Source: Mycobacterium sp. ACS1612
GTDB lineage: Bacteria; Actinomycetota; Actinomycetes; Mycobacteriales; Mycobacteriaceae
Assembly: GCF_001667505.1 (NCBI RefSeq)
Contig: NZ_LZHZ01000006.1
Location: 1 to 64,000 of the forward strand
DNA length: 64,000 nt
Direction of reading: 5' to 3'
A program made the translations under genes and the position numbers. The first letter of the stretch is position 1; every line of letters starts with the position of its first letter. This document shows, one piece after another, positions 1-8,664 of the stretch. Under the pieces are notes generated by a model. That model was not told where the DNA came from and searched no databases. It saw only the letters and a program-made list of their open reading frames with translations.

Positions 1-930
1 GATCGTGACGAGGTGGAAGCCTCGCTGGTGGGTGAGGCGCTCAAAACCGACGCCGAGATCGTCAAGAAACTGGCCAAACGTATCGATGAGATCTTCAATC
101 CCGACGGTGACTTCACCGACGAGGACCGCGCGCGGCGGCGCGGGCTGACGCTGGGCCCGCAGGGCCGCGACGGGATGTCGAGGTTGCACGGCTATGTCGA
201 TCCGGAAACCCGGGCCTATCTGGAGGCCTGTGCGGCGGCCGTGCGCCCGGGCCGGCATCTACCCGACGGCGGTATCGAAGAAACCCCCGACGACCGCAGT
301 GCCGCGCAGCGTTGCCACGACGGAGTCAAACTCGGCCTCAAGGCCGGCATCGCCTCGGGCGCGCTGGGCAGCCATCGCGGGATCCCGGTGACGGTGATCG
401 CGCGCACCACCGCCGCCGAACTCGACGCTGCCGCCCGCGCCATCGCTGATCCGGCGGTGCCGATGCCGCCGCCGGCGCGCACCGGCGGGGACACCTGGTT
501 GCCGATGCGTGAATTGATCCGTATGGCCGCTGCGGGCGGGCTGCACTACCTGGGGGTGTTCGATGATCACAGTGAGCGCCCGCTGTATCTGGGCCGCCAA
601 ACCCGTATCGCCACTGCCGATCAGCGCATCATCTGCTACCTGCGCGACGGCGGCTGCACCCGCCCGGGGTGTACGGCCCCGGGCTACTTCTGCGAGGTCC
701 ACCACAGCCCGGACTGGTCACCGGACGGTCACACCGACGCAGACTGCCTGTTCTTCGCCTGCGGACCGGATCACAAACTGGTCACCGACGGCCACTACCA
801 GACCAGCGTCACCGACACCGGCCGACTGGCCTGGACCGACGGCACCCGCCCACCCGAAACCAACCACGCCCACCACCCCGAGGAACTCCTCCACGGCAAC
901 ACCCACCCACCGGACCGAAGCGATGAGTGA
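1..930 (+). CDS. DUF222 / HNH endonuclease domain protein (13E12-repeat family), 5' end outside window
   Basis: The frame is open from the first base, so the true start lies upstream. A GTG at 13 is only the first in-window start codon. The C-terminal third carries the treble-clef HNH signature: CTRPGC, then CEVHH, then a second Cys/His group (ACGPDHKL). This is typical of the actinobacterial REP13E12/DUF222 proteins, which have an N-terminal helical DUF222 region and a C-terminal HNH nuclease-like module. The biochemical role of the family is not settled. Several mycobacterial members are known to be LexA-regulated. The tail is His/Pro-rich and ends at the TGA at 928-930. A second, truncated DUF222 gene with a visible SOS box lies at 47.4-47.7 kb. 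Family assignment is firm; nuclease activity is inferred. Confidence 0.9.
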   Translation, partial: DRDEVEASLVGEALKTDAEIVKKLAKRIDEIFNPDGDFTDEDRARRRGLTLGPQGRDGMSRLHGYVDPETRAYLEACAAAVRPGRHLPDGGIEETPDDRSAAQRCHDGVKLGLKAGIASGALGSHRGIPVTVIARTTAAELDAAARAIADPAVPMPPPARTGGDTWLPMRELIRMAAAGGLHYLGVFDDHSERPLYLGRQTRIATADQRIICYLRDGGCTRPGCTAPGYFCEVHHSPDWSPDGHTDADCLFFACGPDHKLVTDGHYQTSVTDTGRLAWTDGTRPPETNHAHHPEELLHGNTHPPDRSDE

Positions 931-954
931 TGTTGCCGCGCAGGACGCTAAGGC

Positions 955-1206
955 TCACCAGCGCCAGGGCCGGAACCACGGATGCCACCAGTGATTATCG
1001 GGCCATCCACCACGGAAGCCGCGTCCGTAACCGTGCCCCCAATCGTGGCCATGGCCGTAACCGCGCCAGTCGACGGGCTGCACCACCGCGGTGCCTGAAT
1101 GGGTGCTGTCGGTGCTGGCGTTGGCGACTCCCGCACCGATGCCGAGGCTGGACACACCGATGGCGCTGGCGATCGCCACACTGCCGATAACCCGTTTGAA
1201 ATTCAT
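955..1206 (-). CDS. Small secreted Gly/His/Trp-rich protein
   Basis: This is an 83-residue protein starting at ATG 1206, preceded by a good Shine-Dalgarno (TCGAGGAG, about 6 nt upstream). A longer open frame extends upstream, but the RBS and the signal peptide fix this start. Residues 1-30 form a signal peptide: MNFKR, a hydrophobic stretch, then AGVANA as a likely signal peptidase I site. The mature part of about 50 residues is rich in Gly, His and Trp (GHGHDWGHGYGRG, then HWWHPWFRPWRW). His/Trp-rich mature parts can bind metals or lie at the cell surface, but no function is known. It is convergent with the DUF222 gene at the window start. I do not recognise a named family. Confidence 0.8.
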   Translation of the reverse strand: MNFKRVIGSVAIASAIGVSSLGIGAGVANASTDSTHSGTAVVQPVDWRGYGHGHDWGHGYGRGFRGGWPDNHWWHPWFRPWRW

Positions 1207-1318
1207 AAGAACTCCTCGAAAATGCCTATCATTAGGGAAGATTGCGCTCTTCCGCCTTCCAGGTTTCTCCGGAGATGGGCGGGCGTCCTCCCGGTTGGCG
1301 CCCAAAGCGGCCCCCCTG

Positions 1319-1819
1319 CTAGCCGGTAAAGTCCGACGCGATTCGCCTGGCGGTCGCGGGCCAATCCGGCACATGGACAACCCAATCCGGGATTTCACCG
1401 TCCTGGGGGCCGAACAGGTACAGATGCGGAACGACGTCGCGGATCGCCGCGTGCACGTCGATCCTGTCGTCAATCATGTGTGTGACACCCAGTTCACGGC
1501 AATGGGTGGCCTTGTCCGTGCGTTCGCGGCAGAACCGCACATTGCTGCTCGGCAAGCCCGTGCGCCGGTAGAAGTCGTGGCGGTCCAGCCACGCCAGCGT
1601 CTTGAGTTGAGTCTGGACACCGCATTTCGAGATGATCCACGCCCTGCCGCCGAACATGTCGACCAGTCGCGGAAGCACCTCGAACACGCCGGGGGTGGCC
1701 GGCGACGCCACCGCGTCTTCCAACGTGGAACCGAGGAAGCTGGTGTCGGCGGCTTCGTCCGCGCCAAGTCCGCCCTCGATCACCCGGCCGAAGTCGATAC
1801 CGAGAACTGGTTCAGGCAG
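1319..1819 (-). CDS. HAD-superfamily-like protein, start codon unusual
   Basis: About 166 residues if translation starts at CTG 1819, or 154 from GTG 1783. The stretch VLGIDFGRVI, just before GTG 1783, resembles HAD motif I, and a later THMIDDRIDV resembles the C-terminal acidic motif. The GTG start would cut through motif I. The only start-like codon between the upstream in-frame stop and the motif is CTG 1819, which overlaps the fusA2 stop region by 8 nt and suggests translational coupling. The protein probably has a HAD-like Rossmann fold; phosphatase activity is inferred only. The second Asp of a canonical DxD is Gly here (IDFGR), so it may be a non-hydrolytic relative. The start codon is the main uncertainty. 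Confidence 0.65.
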   Translation of the reverse strand: MPEPVLGIDFGRVIEGGLGADEAADTSFLGSTLEDAVASPATPGVFEVLPRLVDMFGGRAWIISKCGVQTQLKTLAWLDRHDFYRRTGLPSSNVRFCRERTDKATHCRELGVTHMIDDRIDVHAAIRDVVPHLYLFGPQDGEIPDWVVHVPDWPATARRIASDFTG

Positions 1820-3995
1820 ACGTCTTCACCTTGGCTGCCGCCGACTCGGGCATCGGCTCGTAGCGGGCAAACGATCGCGTGAATGATCCGGACCCGTGCG
1901 ACAGAGACCTCAAATCGATTGCGTAGCGCGTCAATTCGACCTCGGGTATCTCCGCCTTGATCATCGTGCGGTCCTCGCCCACCTTGTCGGTGCCCAGCAC
2001 CCGACCCCGCCGCCCGGCCAGATCGCCCATCACGGCGCCGACCATGTCGTCGGGCACCAGCACCGACACCTCGTCGACCGGTTCGAGCAGGTTCACCCGC
2101 GTCGCCGCCGCCGCTTCGCGCAACGCCAGCCCGCCTGCCATCTGGAACGCGAAGTCCGACGAGTCCACGCTGTGCGCCTTACCGTCGAACAGGGTCACCC
2201 GGATGTCGACGACCGGATAGCCGGCGCCGACGCCCTTCTCCATCTGCGCGCGCACACCCTTCTCCACGCTCGGGATGAAGTTGCGGGGCACCGCACCGCC
2301 GACCACCTTGTCTACGAACTCGAAACCCGACCCCTCCGGCAGGGGCTCCACCTCGATGTCGCACACCGCGTACTGGCCGTGCCCGCCGGACTGTTTGACA
2401 TGCCTGCCGTGTCCTTTGGCGTTGCCGCCGAACGTCTCTCGCAGCGGCACCCGCAACTCGACAGTGTCGACGGCCACCCCGTAGCGACGGGCCAGGGCAT
2501 CCAGCACCACACCGGCGTGCGCCTCACCCATGCACCACAGCACGATCTGATGGGTTTCCGGGTTCTGCTCGATGCGCAGCGTCGGATCCTCGGCGGCTAG
2601 CCGCTGCAATCCCACCGACAGCTTGTCCTCGTCAGTCTTCGCCCGCGGTTGCACCGCGACCGGCAGCAGCGGTTCGGGCATGGTCCACGGCTTGAGCACC
2701 AGCGGATCGGATTTGTCGGAGAGCGTGTCGCCGGTCTCGGCGCGGGACAGCTTGCCGATCGCGCAGATGTCGCCTGCCACCACCGACGGCGCGGGCCGCT
2801 GCTGCTTGCCGAGCGGGAACGACAGCGTGCCGATCCGCTCGTCCTCGTCGTGGTCCGCATGCGCGGCCATCGCGCCCGTATCGGTATGTGAGGAAAGGAA
2901 TCCGCCGGAGTCGACGAACTGCGAGAGATGGCCCGACACATGCACAGTCGCGTCCGGCCTGATGGTCCCGGAGAACACCCGGACCAGGCTGACTCTGCCG
3001 ACGTACGGATCCGACGTGGTCTTGACCACCTCGGCCAGCAGCGGCCCGTCCGGGTCGCAACCCAACTCGTTACGCGCTTTGCCCTGCGGGGTGAACACCT
3101 CCGGCAACGTGTGCTCGGGCGGCGACGGGAATCCGCTGGTGATGATCTCGAGCAGTTCGAGAGTGCCGACGCCGGTGCCACTACAGGCCGGGATCACCGG
3201 GAAGAACGACGCCCGCGCGACGGCCTTCTCCAGGTCGCCGATCAGCACCGCCTGGTCGATTTCCTCACCACCGAGGTAGCGCTCCATCAGCGTCTCGTCC
3301 TCGGACTCCTCGATGATCCCCTCGATCAACGAGCCGCGCATCTCCTCGATCGCATCGGCGTACGAAGCGTCGGGTGCATGCATGCCGCTTCGCTTGCCGT
3401 CGGCGTACTCGTAGTGCGTCTGCGTCAGCAGTCCGATCAGGCCCGTGCACGGGGTGTCGGCGGCCAGATACAGCGGAAGCACCTTGTCCCCGAACGCTTC
3501 CTGCGCCGCGGCCAGTGCGCTCTCGTAGTTGGCCCTGGCGTGGTCGAGTTTGGTGATCACCACGGCGCGCGGCATGCCGACCTGAGCGCACTCCAGCCAC
3601 AACGACTTGGTCGGATCGTCGACGCCTTCATTGGCGGCGATCACGAACAGCGCGCAGTCCGCGGCCCGCAACCCGGCCCGCAACTCGCCGACGAAGTCGG
3701 CGTAGCCGGGGGTGTCGATCAGGTTGACCTTGACGCCGTCGTATCGCAGCGACGCGAGGGCCAGGCCGACCGACCGTTGCTGTGCGATCTCCGCCTCGTC
3801 GCTGTCACACACGGTGGTGCCGTCGACCACCGAGCCTTGTCTGGTGAGCACCCCGGAGGCTACGAGCAGCGCCTCGACGAGTGTGGTCTTGCCGCCACCC
3901 GATGGTCCCACCAGCACCACGTTGCGGATGGCGGCCGGACTGTCCGCGGTCGGGGCGGCTCCGGCGCCCTGCGAAGTTGTCGCTTTGTCAGCCAT
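1812..3995 (-). CDS. fusA2: Elongation factor G-like GTPase FusA2
   Basis: 727 residues from ATG 3995, chosen for the AGGAGG 7 nt upstream; a longer frame to 4121 lacks a ribosome site. The G domain comes first: P-loop GPSGGGKTT (residues 30-38), DTPGYAD as G3 and TKLDH at the G4 position in place of the usual NKxD. EF-G domains II-V follow, with VSGHL and SHGSGSF stretches. This is the mycobacterial second EF-G-like protein (Rv0120c type). It is probably a ribosome-interacting GTPase, but its role is not known and the main translocase is elsewhere. The atypical G4 (TKLD) suggests altered nucleotide handling. The downstream HAD-like frame overlaps its stop. Confidence 0.9.
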   Translation of the reverse strand: MADKATTSQGAGAAPTADSPAAIRNVVLVGPSGGGKTTLVEALLVASGVLTRQGSVVDGTTVCDSDEAEIAQQRSVGLALASLRYDGVKVNLIDTPGYADFVGELRAGLRAADCALFVIAANEGVDDPTKSLWLECAQVGMPRAVVITKLDHARANYESALAAAQEAFGDKVLPLYLAADTPCTGLIGLLTQTHYEYADGKRSGMHAPDASYADAIEEMRGSLIEGIIEESEDETLMERYLGGEEIDQAVLIGDLEKAVARASFFPVIPACSGTGVGTLELLEIITSGFPSPPEHTLPEVFTPQGKARNELGCDPDGPLLAEVVKTTSDPYVGRVSLVRVFSGTIRPDATVHVSGHLSQFVDSGGFLSSHTDTGAMAAHADHDEDERIGTLSFPLGKQQRPAPSVVAGDICAIGKLSRAETGDTLSDKSDPLVLKPWTMPEPLLPVAVQPRAKTDEDKLSVGLQRLAAEDPTLRIEQNPETHQIVLWCMGEAHAGVVLDALARRYGVAVDTVELRVPLRETFGGNAKGHGRHVKQSGGHGQYAVCDIEVEPLPEGSGFEFVDKVVGGAVPRNFIPSVEKGVRAQMEKGVGAGYPVVDIRVTLFDGKAHSVDSSDFAFQMAGGLALREAAAATRVNLLEPVDEVSVLVPDDMVGAVMGDLAGRRGRVLGTDKVGEDRTMIKAEIPEVELTRYAIDLRSLSHGSGSFTRSFARYEPMPESAAAKVKTSA

Positions 3996-4150
3996 GACAT
4001 GTCCTCCTGACGGCAGCAGCATCGCTACCGGGGCGTGTGTTAAACCACAATTCCCCCAACCGACACCGAGCACAAGCGATTCGGCGACTTTCGTCGGCGC
4101 TACCCCGCAGGTAATCGACACCTGATCGCGCCGCCGCCAGGCTTACGCAC

Positions 4151-4519
4151 ATGATCGACTTCGACGAACTCGCGCAGCGCTACATCGACACCTGGAATCA
4201 GACCGACCCGGTCGCCCGTCGCACCGCGGTCGCGCAGCTTTACGCCGCCGACGCCAGTTACACCGACCCGCTGGCGGCCGCAGAAGGACACGACGCGATC
4301 GCCGCGATGATCGGTGCCGTGCAGGACCAGTTCCCCGGGTCCACATTCCGGTTGGCCGGCCCGGTCGACGGCCACCACAACCAGGCTCGCTTCGGATGGG
4401 AGCTGGGCCCGGCGGGCGCCGAGGCGCCGATCGTCGGATTCGACGTTGCCGTCATCGACGACTCCGGTCGCATCGCGACCGTACTGGGCTTCCTGGACAA
4501 GGTGCCCGCGGCGGCCTAA
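4151..4519 (+). CDS. SnoaL/NTF2-like protein
   Basis: 122 residues starting MIDFDELAQRYIDTWN, a typical first helix of NTF2-like (SnoaL) proteins. The pattern LYAADASYTDPLAAAEGHDAIAAM matches the family's second helix and first strand. A cone-shaped alpha+beta barrel is expected, binding a small hydrophobic ligand or acting as an isomerase/hydrolase; the substrate cannot be told. No signal peptide. It is divergent from fusA2, with 155 bp between the start codons, and its stop lies 4 bp from that of the convergent PPOX gene. Other SnoaL-like proteins occur in the window at 57.8 kb. Family confident, function open. Confidence 0.8.
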   Translation: MIDFDELAQRYIDTWNQTDPVARRTAVAQLYAADASYTDPLAAAEGHDAIAAMIGAVQDQFPGSTFRLAGPVDGHHNQARFGWELGPAGAEAPIVGFDVAVIDDSGRIATVLGFLDKVPAAA

Positions 4520-4523
4520 CGCG

Positions 4524-4931
4524 CTACGCCTGCCAGGCGGCCCACCGCCGCACCTCGACCGTGACCACCGGTCCGTCGAGCGCAACGCGTTGGTATTGAA
4601 CATATTTCGCGCGCAACAGGGCGTAGCCGGCGGCCATTTCCTCGCCGCTGTAGTGCACCGCCGCTACGCCGTCCGCGCGCACCCACCACAACTGAGACCA
4701 GTCGTCGTCGTAATGGTCGACGAGCATGCTGACCGCCGGGTTGGCCTCGATGTTGGCCAACCGGCGAAGCCGTTGCGTCGATTTACGTTTCGCGTCGACG
4801 GCGGTGTACACGACACCGTCGTGCACGGCGAAGACAACCGGCACCACATGCGGTTTCGCGTCGACGCTCGCCGTGGCGAGCATCGCCACCGGCGCGGCCG
4901 CGAACATGGCCTGCGCCTCGTTGTCGGCCAT
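4524..4931 (-). CDS. PPOX-class F420/FMN-dependent protein, Rv0121 family
   Basis: 135 residues from ATG 4931. The sequence ([20 protein letters not shown] near the N-terminus, [22 protein letters not shown] in the middle) is the split beta-barrel of the pyridoxamine-phosphate-oxidase-like superfamily, and I recognise it as close to M. tuberculosis Rv0121c. Members bind F420 or FMN and probably reduce small molecules. Its ATG shares one base with the TGA of the upstream MarR gene (TGATG), so the two are translationally coupled and probably one transcript. An in-frame start 11 codons upstream would overlap the MarR gene more and is less likely. Confidence 0.88.
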   Translation of the reverse strand: MADNEAQAMFAAAPVAMLATASVDAKPHVVPVVFAVHDGVVYTAVDAKRKSTQRLRRLANIEANPAVSMLVDHYDDDWSQLWWVRADGVAAVHYSGEEMAAGYALLRAKYVQYQRVALDGPVVTVEVRRWAAWQA

Positions 4932-5401
4932 CACTCCAGAGTATTCCGGGCCGCTTCGGTACACGACATACCTGACGCGGCGCGCGCCAGCAGGTCGTAC
5001 AACGTCTGCTGGTCCTCCGGCGTGAGCGCCTCGAGCACGCGCTGCTCGACACCGGTCAGCAGCGCCTCGACTTCCTTTAACCGCGCCTGCCCCGCATTGG
5101 TCAGCGAGACGGTGTGGCGTCGCCGATCCTGCGGCGACCGCCTGCGCTGCACCAGGTCGTCGCTTTCCAACTCGTTGAGCAGCGCGACGACATTCGTCGG
5201 GTCCATGCCGAGCGTCCCCGCCAGATCGGACTGGCTCTGCTCGCCGTGATCGCGCAACAGCGTGAGCACGATGACGTGCCTGGCACGCAGACCCAACACC
5301 TCGAGTTCGGCCTCCGCCTCGGTCTGCATCCGACGAGCCAGGTGGACGAGCAGCGGTGTGGACAGGTGCTCCGCAGGGCGAACTATCGGCAGGTCATCCA
5401 C
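4931..5401 (-). CDS. MarR-family transcriptional regulator
   Basis: 156 residues with a winged helix at about 55-110: [42 protein letters not shown] contains the recognition helix and the DRR wing typical of MarR proteins. It is likely a dimeric repressor released by a small phenolic or redox ligand. It lies divergently from the azoreductase gene at 5484 (82 bp between starts), a common arrangement in which the regulator controls the flavin reductase, and it is coupled to the downstream PPOX gene. The shared region contains an inverted repeat (5441-5471) that may be its operator. Family assignment certain; target inferred from position. Confidence 0.9.
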   Translation of the reverse strand: MDDLPIVRPAEHLSTPLLVHLARRMQTEAEAELEVLGLRARHVIVLTLLRDHGEQSQSDLAGTLGMDPTNVVALLNELESDDLVQRRRSPQDRRRHTVSLTNAGQARLKEVEALLTGVEQRVLEALTPEDQQTLYDLLARAASGMSCTEAARNTLE

Positions 5402-5440
5402 CTGACCAGGCTACTGGAATAAACCAACACTCGACCTGGT

Positions 5441-5471
5441 ATAGATAGTTTGTATTACACCAATGATCTAT
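5441..5471. promoter_or_regulatory. Inverted repeat between marR-type and azoreductase genes
   Basis: ATAGAT and ATCTAT form perfect 6-bp arms 19 bp apart in an AT-richer patch (5441-5471) between the divergent MarR gene and the azoreductase start. It may be a MarR operator overlapping the azoreductase promoter. The arms are short and the spacing is long for a MarR dimer, so this is only a candidate. Confidence 0.35.
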
Positions 5472-5483
5472 GGAGGATTACAG

Positions 5484-6080
5484 ATGGCCCACCTGCTGCA
5501 TATCGACTCCTCGGTACAGGGCGACCGGTCCGTCAGTCGCCGGCTGACCGCCCGCGCCGCCGACCGCTGGCGTGCGACGCACCCCGGCGGCACCGTCACC
5601 TATCGCGACCTCGCGGCCGAACCGATCCCTCACTTGGATCCCGCGACCGCGGGCACACTCAGCGCCACGCTGGTCGGCGAGATCAAGCAAGCCGACACCG
5701 TGTTGCTCGGCCTGCCGCTGTACAACTTCGGCGCGCCGAGCACGGTGCACGCCTGGGTCGACCACATCGTCGCGCCGGGCCTGTCGATCGACGCCGAAAC
5801 CCAGCAGGGTCTGCTCGGGGACACCGATTTCGTCGTGTTGGCGAGCCGCGGTGGCGGATACGGGCCAGGTACGCCCCGCGAAGGCTGGGACCACGCGCAG
5901 ACCTGGCTGACCCACGGCGTATCGATGACCGGCCTGCAGCCGCGATTCATCACCGCCGAACTCACGATGGCCGACGTCAATCCGGCGATGGCCGAACTGC
6001 GGCCGCTGGCCGCCGACAGCCTCAACCGCGCGCTGGTCGCCGTCGACCAGCTGTGGACTGCAGACGAAAGCGCCGCGTAG
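5484..6080 (+). CDS. FMN-dependent NADH-azoreductase / NAD(P)H quinone oxidoreductase (AzoR-like)
   Basis: 198 residues from ATG 5484, chosen because GGAGG lies 7 nt upstream; the ATG at 5463 would place this RBS inside the gene. MAHLLHIDSSVQGDRSVSR is the phosphate-binding first loop of the flavodoxin-fold AzoR family. LLGLPLYNFGAPSTVHAWVD is the second FMN-contacting segment. SRGGGYGPG corresponds to the flavin-stacking loop. These enzymes carry out two-electron reduction of quinones and azo compounds with NAD(P)H in the cytoplasm. It is divergent from the MarR gene, suggesting quinone/electrophile-induced expression, and is followed after 12 bp by a LysR gene. Confidence 0.88.
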   Translation: MAHLLHIDSSVQGDRSVSRRLTARAADRWRATHPGGTVTYRDLAAEPIPHLDPATAGTLSATLVGEIKQADTVLLGLPLYNFGAPSTVHAWVDHIVAPGLSIDAETQQGLLGDTDFVVLASRGGGYGPGTPREGWDHAQTWLTHGVSMTGLQPRFITAELTMADVNPAMAELRPLAADSLNRALVAVDQLWTADESAA

Positions 6081-6092
6081 CCTCACGGAGCC

Positions 6093-6992
6093 ATGGAGTT
6101 CCGTGAACTCGCCGCATTCGTCGCGATCGTCGAGGAGGGCGGTCTTTCGGCGGCGGCACGGCGCCTTCACATCAACCAGCCCGCGCTGTCCCAGACCGTG
6201 AACAACCTCGAACGCGAACTCGCGGTCAAGCTGTTGGTGCGCAGCAGCACCGGCGTGCAACCGACGGCAGCGGGCAGCACGCTGCTGGCCGAGGCACGCG
6301 CGGTGCTCGCGCGTCGCGACCAGGCGCTCGCGACGATGGCCGAACTGACCGCCGACGGCGTCAGCGTCATTCGCTTGGGCGTCCCGCTGGAGTTGGACCC
6401 CGACGTGCTGCCGCCGACGCTGGCGCGCTTCTCCGAAAAATTCCCCAACGCACGGGTTGTTCCGCGCCAGTTGTCGACCGCGGCGCAGTTTGCGGCGCTG
6501 CGCGACAACACCCTCGACGTCGGCCTGGTGCGTGAACGCCCTGCCGGTCCGGAGTTCGACGCGATGCTGGTGTCCCGGGAGGGCCTGGGAGTCTTGCTCG
6601 CACCCGAGGTCGCCGACGAGATTGCCGGGCCCGACGGTGTGCAGTTGGCGGCCCTGCAAAACCTGCGGTGGGTCGGCTTTCCGCGGGCGGGCAGTCCGGC
6701 GTGGTTCGACGAACTGACGTCGATCTTCCGCAGCCACGGCATCGACGTGGGCCCGCCGGTGCCGGACGGGCTGGAGCTGATCGCGGCAGTGAAGTTCGCG
6801 TCGGTGAGCTCGGGTCGGGCGTTCGCGCTCGCCCCCCGACACCTGGCGGATCAGATGCCCAACTCGGTTGCCTGGGCACCGCTGGCGGGCAACCCGCTGG
6901 TTCGCCGAACGTGGGCCGTGTGGCTGGCCAGTTTGCGCCGGCGTGATGTCGCGGGCTTCATCACCGCATTCGACTCCGCCGACGACAGCTGA
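6093..6992 (+). CDS. LysR-family transcriptional regulator
   Basis: 299 residues. The N-terminal winged helix-turn-helix is textbook LysR: LAAFVAIVEEGGLSAAARRL then NQPALSQTVNNLERELAVKLL (residues 5-50). A linker helix and a two-lobe periplasmic-binding-protein-like effector domain follow (VIRLGVP at about 91 starts lobe 1). It lies 12 bp after the azoreductase gene on the same strand and is probably co-transcribed. It converges with the SDR gene, stop to stop within 3 bp. The inducer and target are unknown; the neighbouring SDR or azoreductase are reasonable guesses. Confidence 0.92.
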   Translation: MEFRELAAFVAIVEEGGLSAAARRLHINQPALSQTVNNLERELAVKLLVRSSTGVQPTAAGSTLLAEARAVLARRDQALATMAELTADGVSVIRLGVPLELDPDVLPPTLARFSEKFPNARVVPRQLSTAAQFAALRDNTLDVGLVRERPAGPEFDAMLVSREGLGVLLAPEVADEIAGPDGVQLAALQNLRWVGFPRAGSPAWFDELTSIFRSHGIDVGPPVPDGLELIAAVKFASVSSGRAFALAPRHLADQMPNSVAWAPLAGNPLVRRTWAVWLASLRRRDVAGFITAFDSADDS

Positions 6993-6994
6993 CG

Positions 6995-7735
6995 CTAGGG
7001 CGCGATGGCGAGCTGGCCGCCAGTGGCATGCAGAATCGCACCGTTGACGTAGCTCGCGTCCGGTGAGGCCAGAAACGTTACAGCGCCGGCGATTTCGTCG
7101 GGTTCGGCCACCCGACCCAACGTCGTGGTGGCGGCGAGCCCGTCGGTGAGCCCCGGCGTCACCTCGGTGCCCGGTGTTTCCGTCGGTCCGGCCGCCACCG
7201 CGTTGACCCGCACGCCGGAGCGGCCGAACTCGTCGGCCCACACCCGGGTCAGCAATTCCAGGCCTGCCTTGGTGGCGCCATAGATGCCCGCCTGGCGCGC
7301 CGGGGTCGACGCGGCCAGCGTGCTGATGTTGACGACGGCACCGTGTCCACGCTCGGCCATGCCGGGGACCAGCTTCTGCACCAGGATGTACGGCGCACGC
7401 ACGTTGATGTTCACGTGCTCGTCGAAGAAGGCGTCATCCGTGTCCGCGGTCGTCCCGAACCGGTACACGCCCGCGTTGTTGATCAGGATGTCGACGGCAC
7501 CCGCCTCATCGGCCAACCGACGGACGTCGGCGGGCCTCGACAAGTCGGCGGCCACGAAACGTGCCTTGCCGCCGGAGTTTTCGATCGCACGCACCGCTTC
7601 CGCGCCCCGATCGGCGCTGCGGCCGTGCACGATGATCTCGGCGCCGAAGGCGGCCAACTGCAGTGCGATCGCTTTGCCGATACCCGATGTCGCGCCGGTC
7701 ACCAAGGCGACCGAGCCTTCCAGTGTTGTTGCCAT
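6995..7735 (-). CDS. Short-chain dehydrogenase/reductase
   Basis: 246 residues from ATG 7735; a longer frame reaches 7819 but its extra residues are not SDR-like. Classical SDR motifs are present: TGATSGIG cofactor glycine loop near residue 13, NNAG, a serine in the NIST segment, and YGATK with the catalytic Tyr and Lys. SADRG after the second strand (HGRSADRG) includes a basic residue that often selects NADPH. It is probably a cytoplasmic oxidoreductase of unknown substrate. It is divergent from the LLM-type gene at 7852. Fold and catalytic class are certain; substrate unknown. Confidence 0.9.
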   Translation of the reverse strand: MATTLEGSVALVTGATSGIGKAIALQLAAFGAEIIVHGRSADRGAEAVRAIENSGGKARFVAADLSRPADVRRLADEAGAVDILINNAGVYRFGTTADTDDAFFDEHVNINVRAPYILVQKLVPGMAERGHGAVVNISTLAASTPARQAGIYGATKAGLELLTRVWADEFGRSGVRVNAVAAGPTETPGTEVTPGLTDGLAATTTLGRVAEPDEIAGAVTFLASPDASYVNGAILHATGGQLAIAP

Positions 7736-7851
7736 ACCTGAAGTAAATCTCGGCGGCGCACCGATCGGCGATGCTTGGCGGTTATGACGGCCATCGACGA
7801 CGGATATCGTCAGCGGCAATAGCCGCGGTCCCGCGCCGCGTTGTGACCACC

Positions 7852-8664
7852 ATGACCAATCACATCCGTGTCGGTGTCCAGCTCTGGCCCGGCGGCACGC
7901 CCGATTATCGGAGCTGGCGCGAGGCGGTGCGCACCGCCGACGATCTCGGCGCCGACGCCATCTTCGGCTACGACCACTTCCACAAGCCGTTCGTCGTCGT
8001 CTCCGGCGATGGCCCTGAGCTGCTGCCCCACCAGCTCGACGTCAACAACTTCGAGGGCTGGACCGCGCTGGCGTCGTGGGCGGAGATCACCAGCCACGCC
8101 GAAATCGGACTATTGGTCACCGGGATCGGCTACCGCAACCCCGACCTGCTGGCAGACATGGCCCGCACCGTCGACCACATCAGTGGTGGCCGGCTGATCC
8201 TAGGGCTCGGCTCAGGCTGGTACGAAAAGGACTACACGGTCTACGGATACGAGTACGGCACCGTCAAGTCCAGGATGGATCTGTTCGAAGACGGCCTGGC
8301 GCGCATCGAGAACCGGTTGGACCAGCTGGTCCCGCCGCCAGTCCGCAGAATCCCGATCCTGGTCGGCGGTGTCGGAGTAAAGCGGACGCTGCCCATCGTG
8401 GCCAAGCACGCCGACATCTGGCACACCTTCGCCAGCGTGCCGGAGTTCCAACGCAAGAACGCGATCCTGAAGGATCTCGCCAGCGAGGCGGGTCGCGCCG
8501 AGGAGCAGATCGAGCGGGCCGTGCACTGGACCGGACGCGAGGAGGCCGATGCGTTCCTGGCGGAGGGCGTCACGCTGTTCACCACGGAGATCCATCCGAC
8601 GGACGACGGCTACGACTTCGGTGAGCTGAAGGACATGCTGGCCTGGCGCGACCGCCAGCTCTAG
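7852..8664 (+). CDS. LLM-class (luciferase-like) F420-dependent oxidoreductase
   Basis: 270 residues from ATG 7852; an in-frame GTG three codons upstream is possible because no clear Shine-Dalgarno is visible. HIRVGVQLWPGGTPDYRSW is the first strand of the luciferase-like TIM barrel. Other segments, such as ISGGRLILGLGSGWYEKDY, are typical of mycobacterial F420-dependent members. The enzyme probably uses F420H2 or FMNH2 to reduce or oxygenate an unknown substrate in the cytoplasm. Its TAG stop interlocks with the TAG of the convergent membrane-protein gene (shared CTAG at 8661-8664). Confidence 0.88.
   Translation: MTNHIRVGVQLWPGGTPDYRSWREAVRTADDLGADAIFGYDHFHKPFVVVSGDGPELLPHQLDVNNFEGWTALASWAEITSHAEIGLLVTGIGYRNPDLLADMARTVDHISGGRLILGLGSGWYEKDYTVYGYEYGTVKSRMDLFEDGLARIENRLDQLVPPPVRRIPILVGGVGVKRTLPIVAKHADIWHTFASVPEFQRKNAILKDLASEAGRAEEQIERAVHWTGREEADAFLAEGVTLFTTEIHPTDDGYDFGELKDMLAWRDRQL

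Noticed and set aside
3996..4121. N-terminal extension of FusA2 up to 4121
   Set aside because: A strong AGGAGG precedes ATG 3995, and the extension lacks conserved sequence and runs through the promoter of the divergent gene.
5478..7241. 587-codon open frame on the minus strand
   Set aside because: It is antisense to azoreductase and LysR genes, which have clear family motifs. The frame is Arg/Gly/His-rich without motifs.
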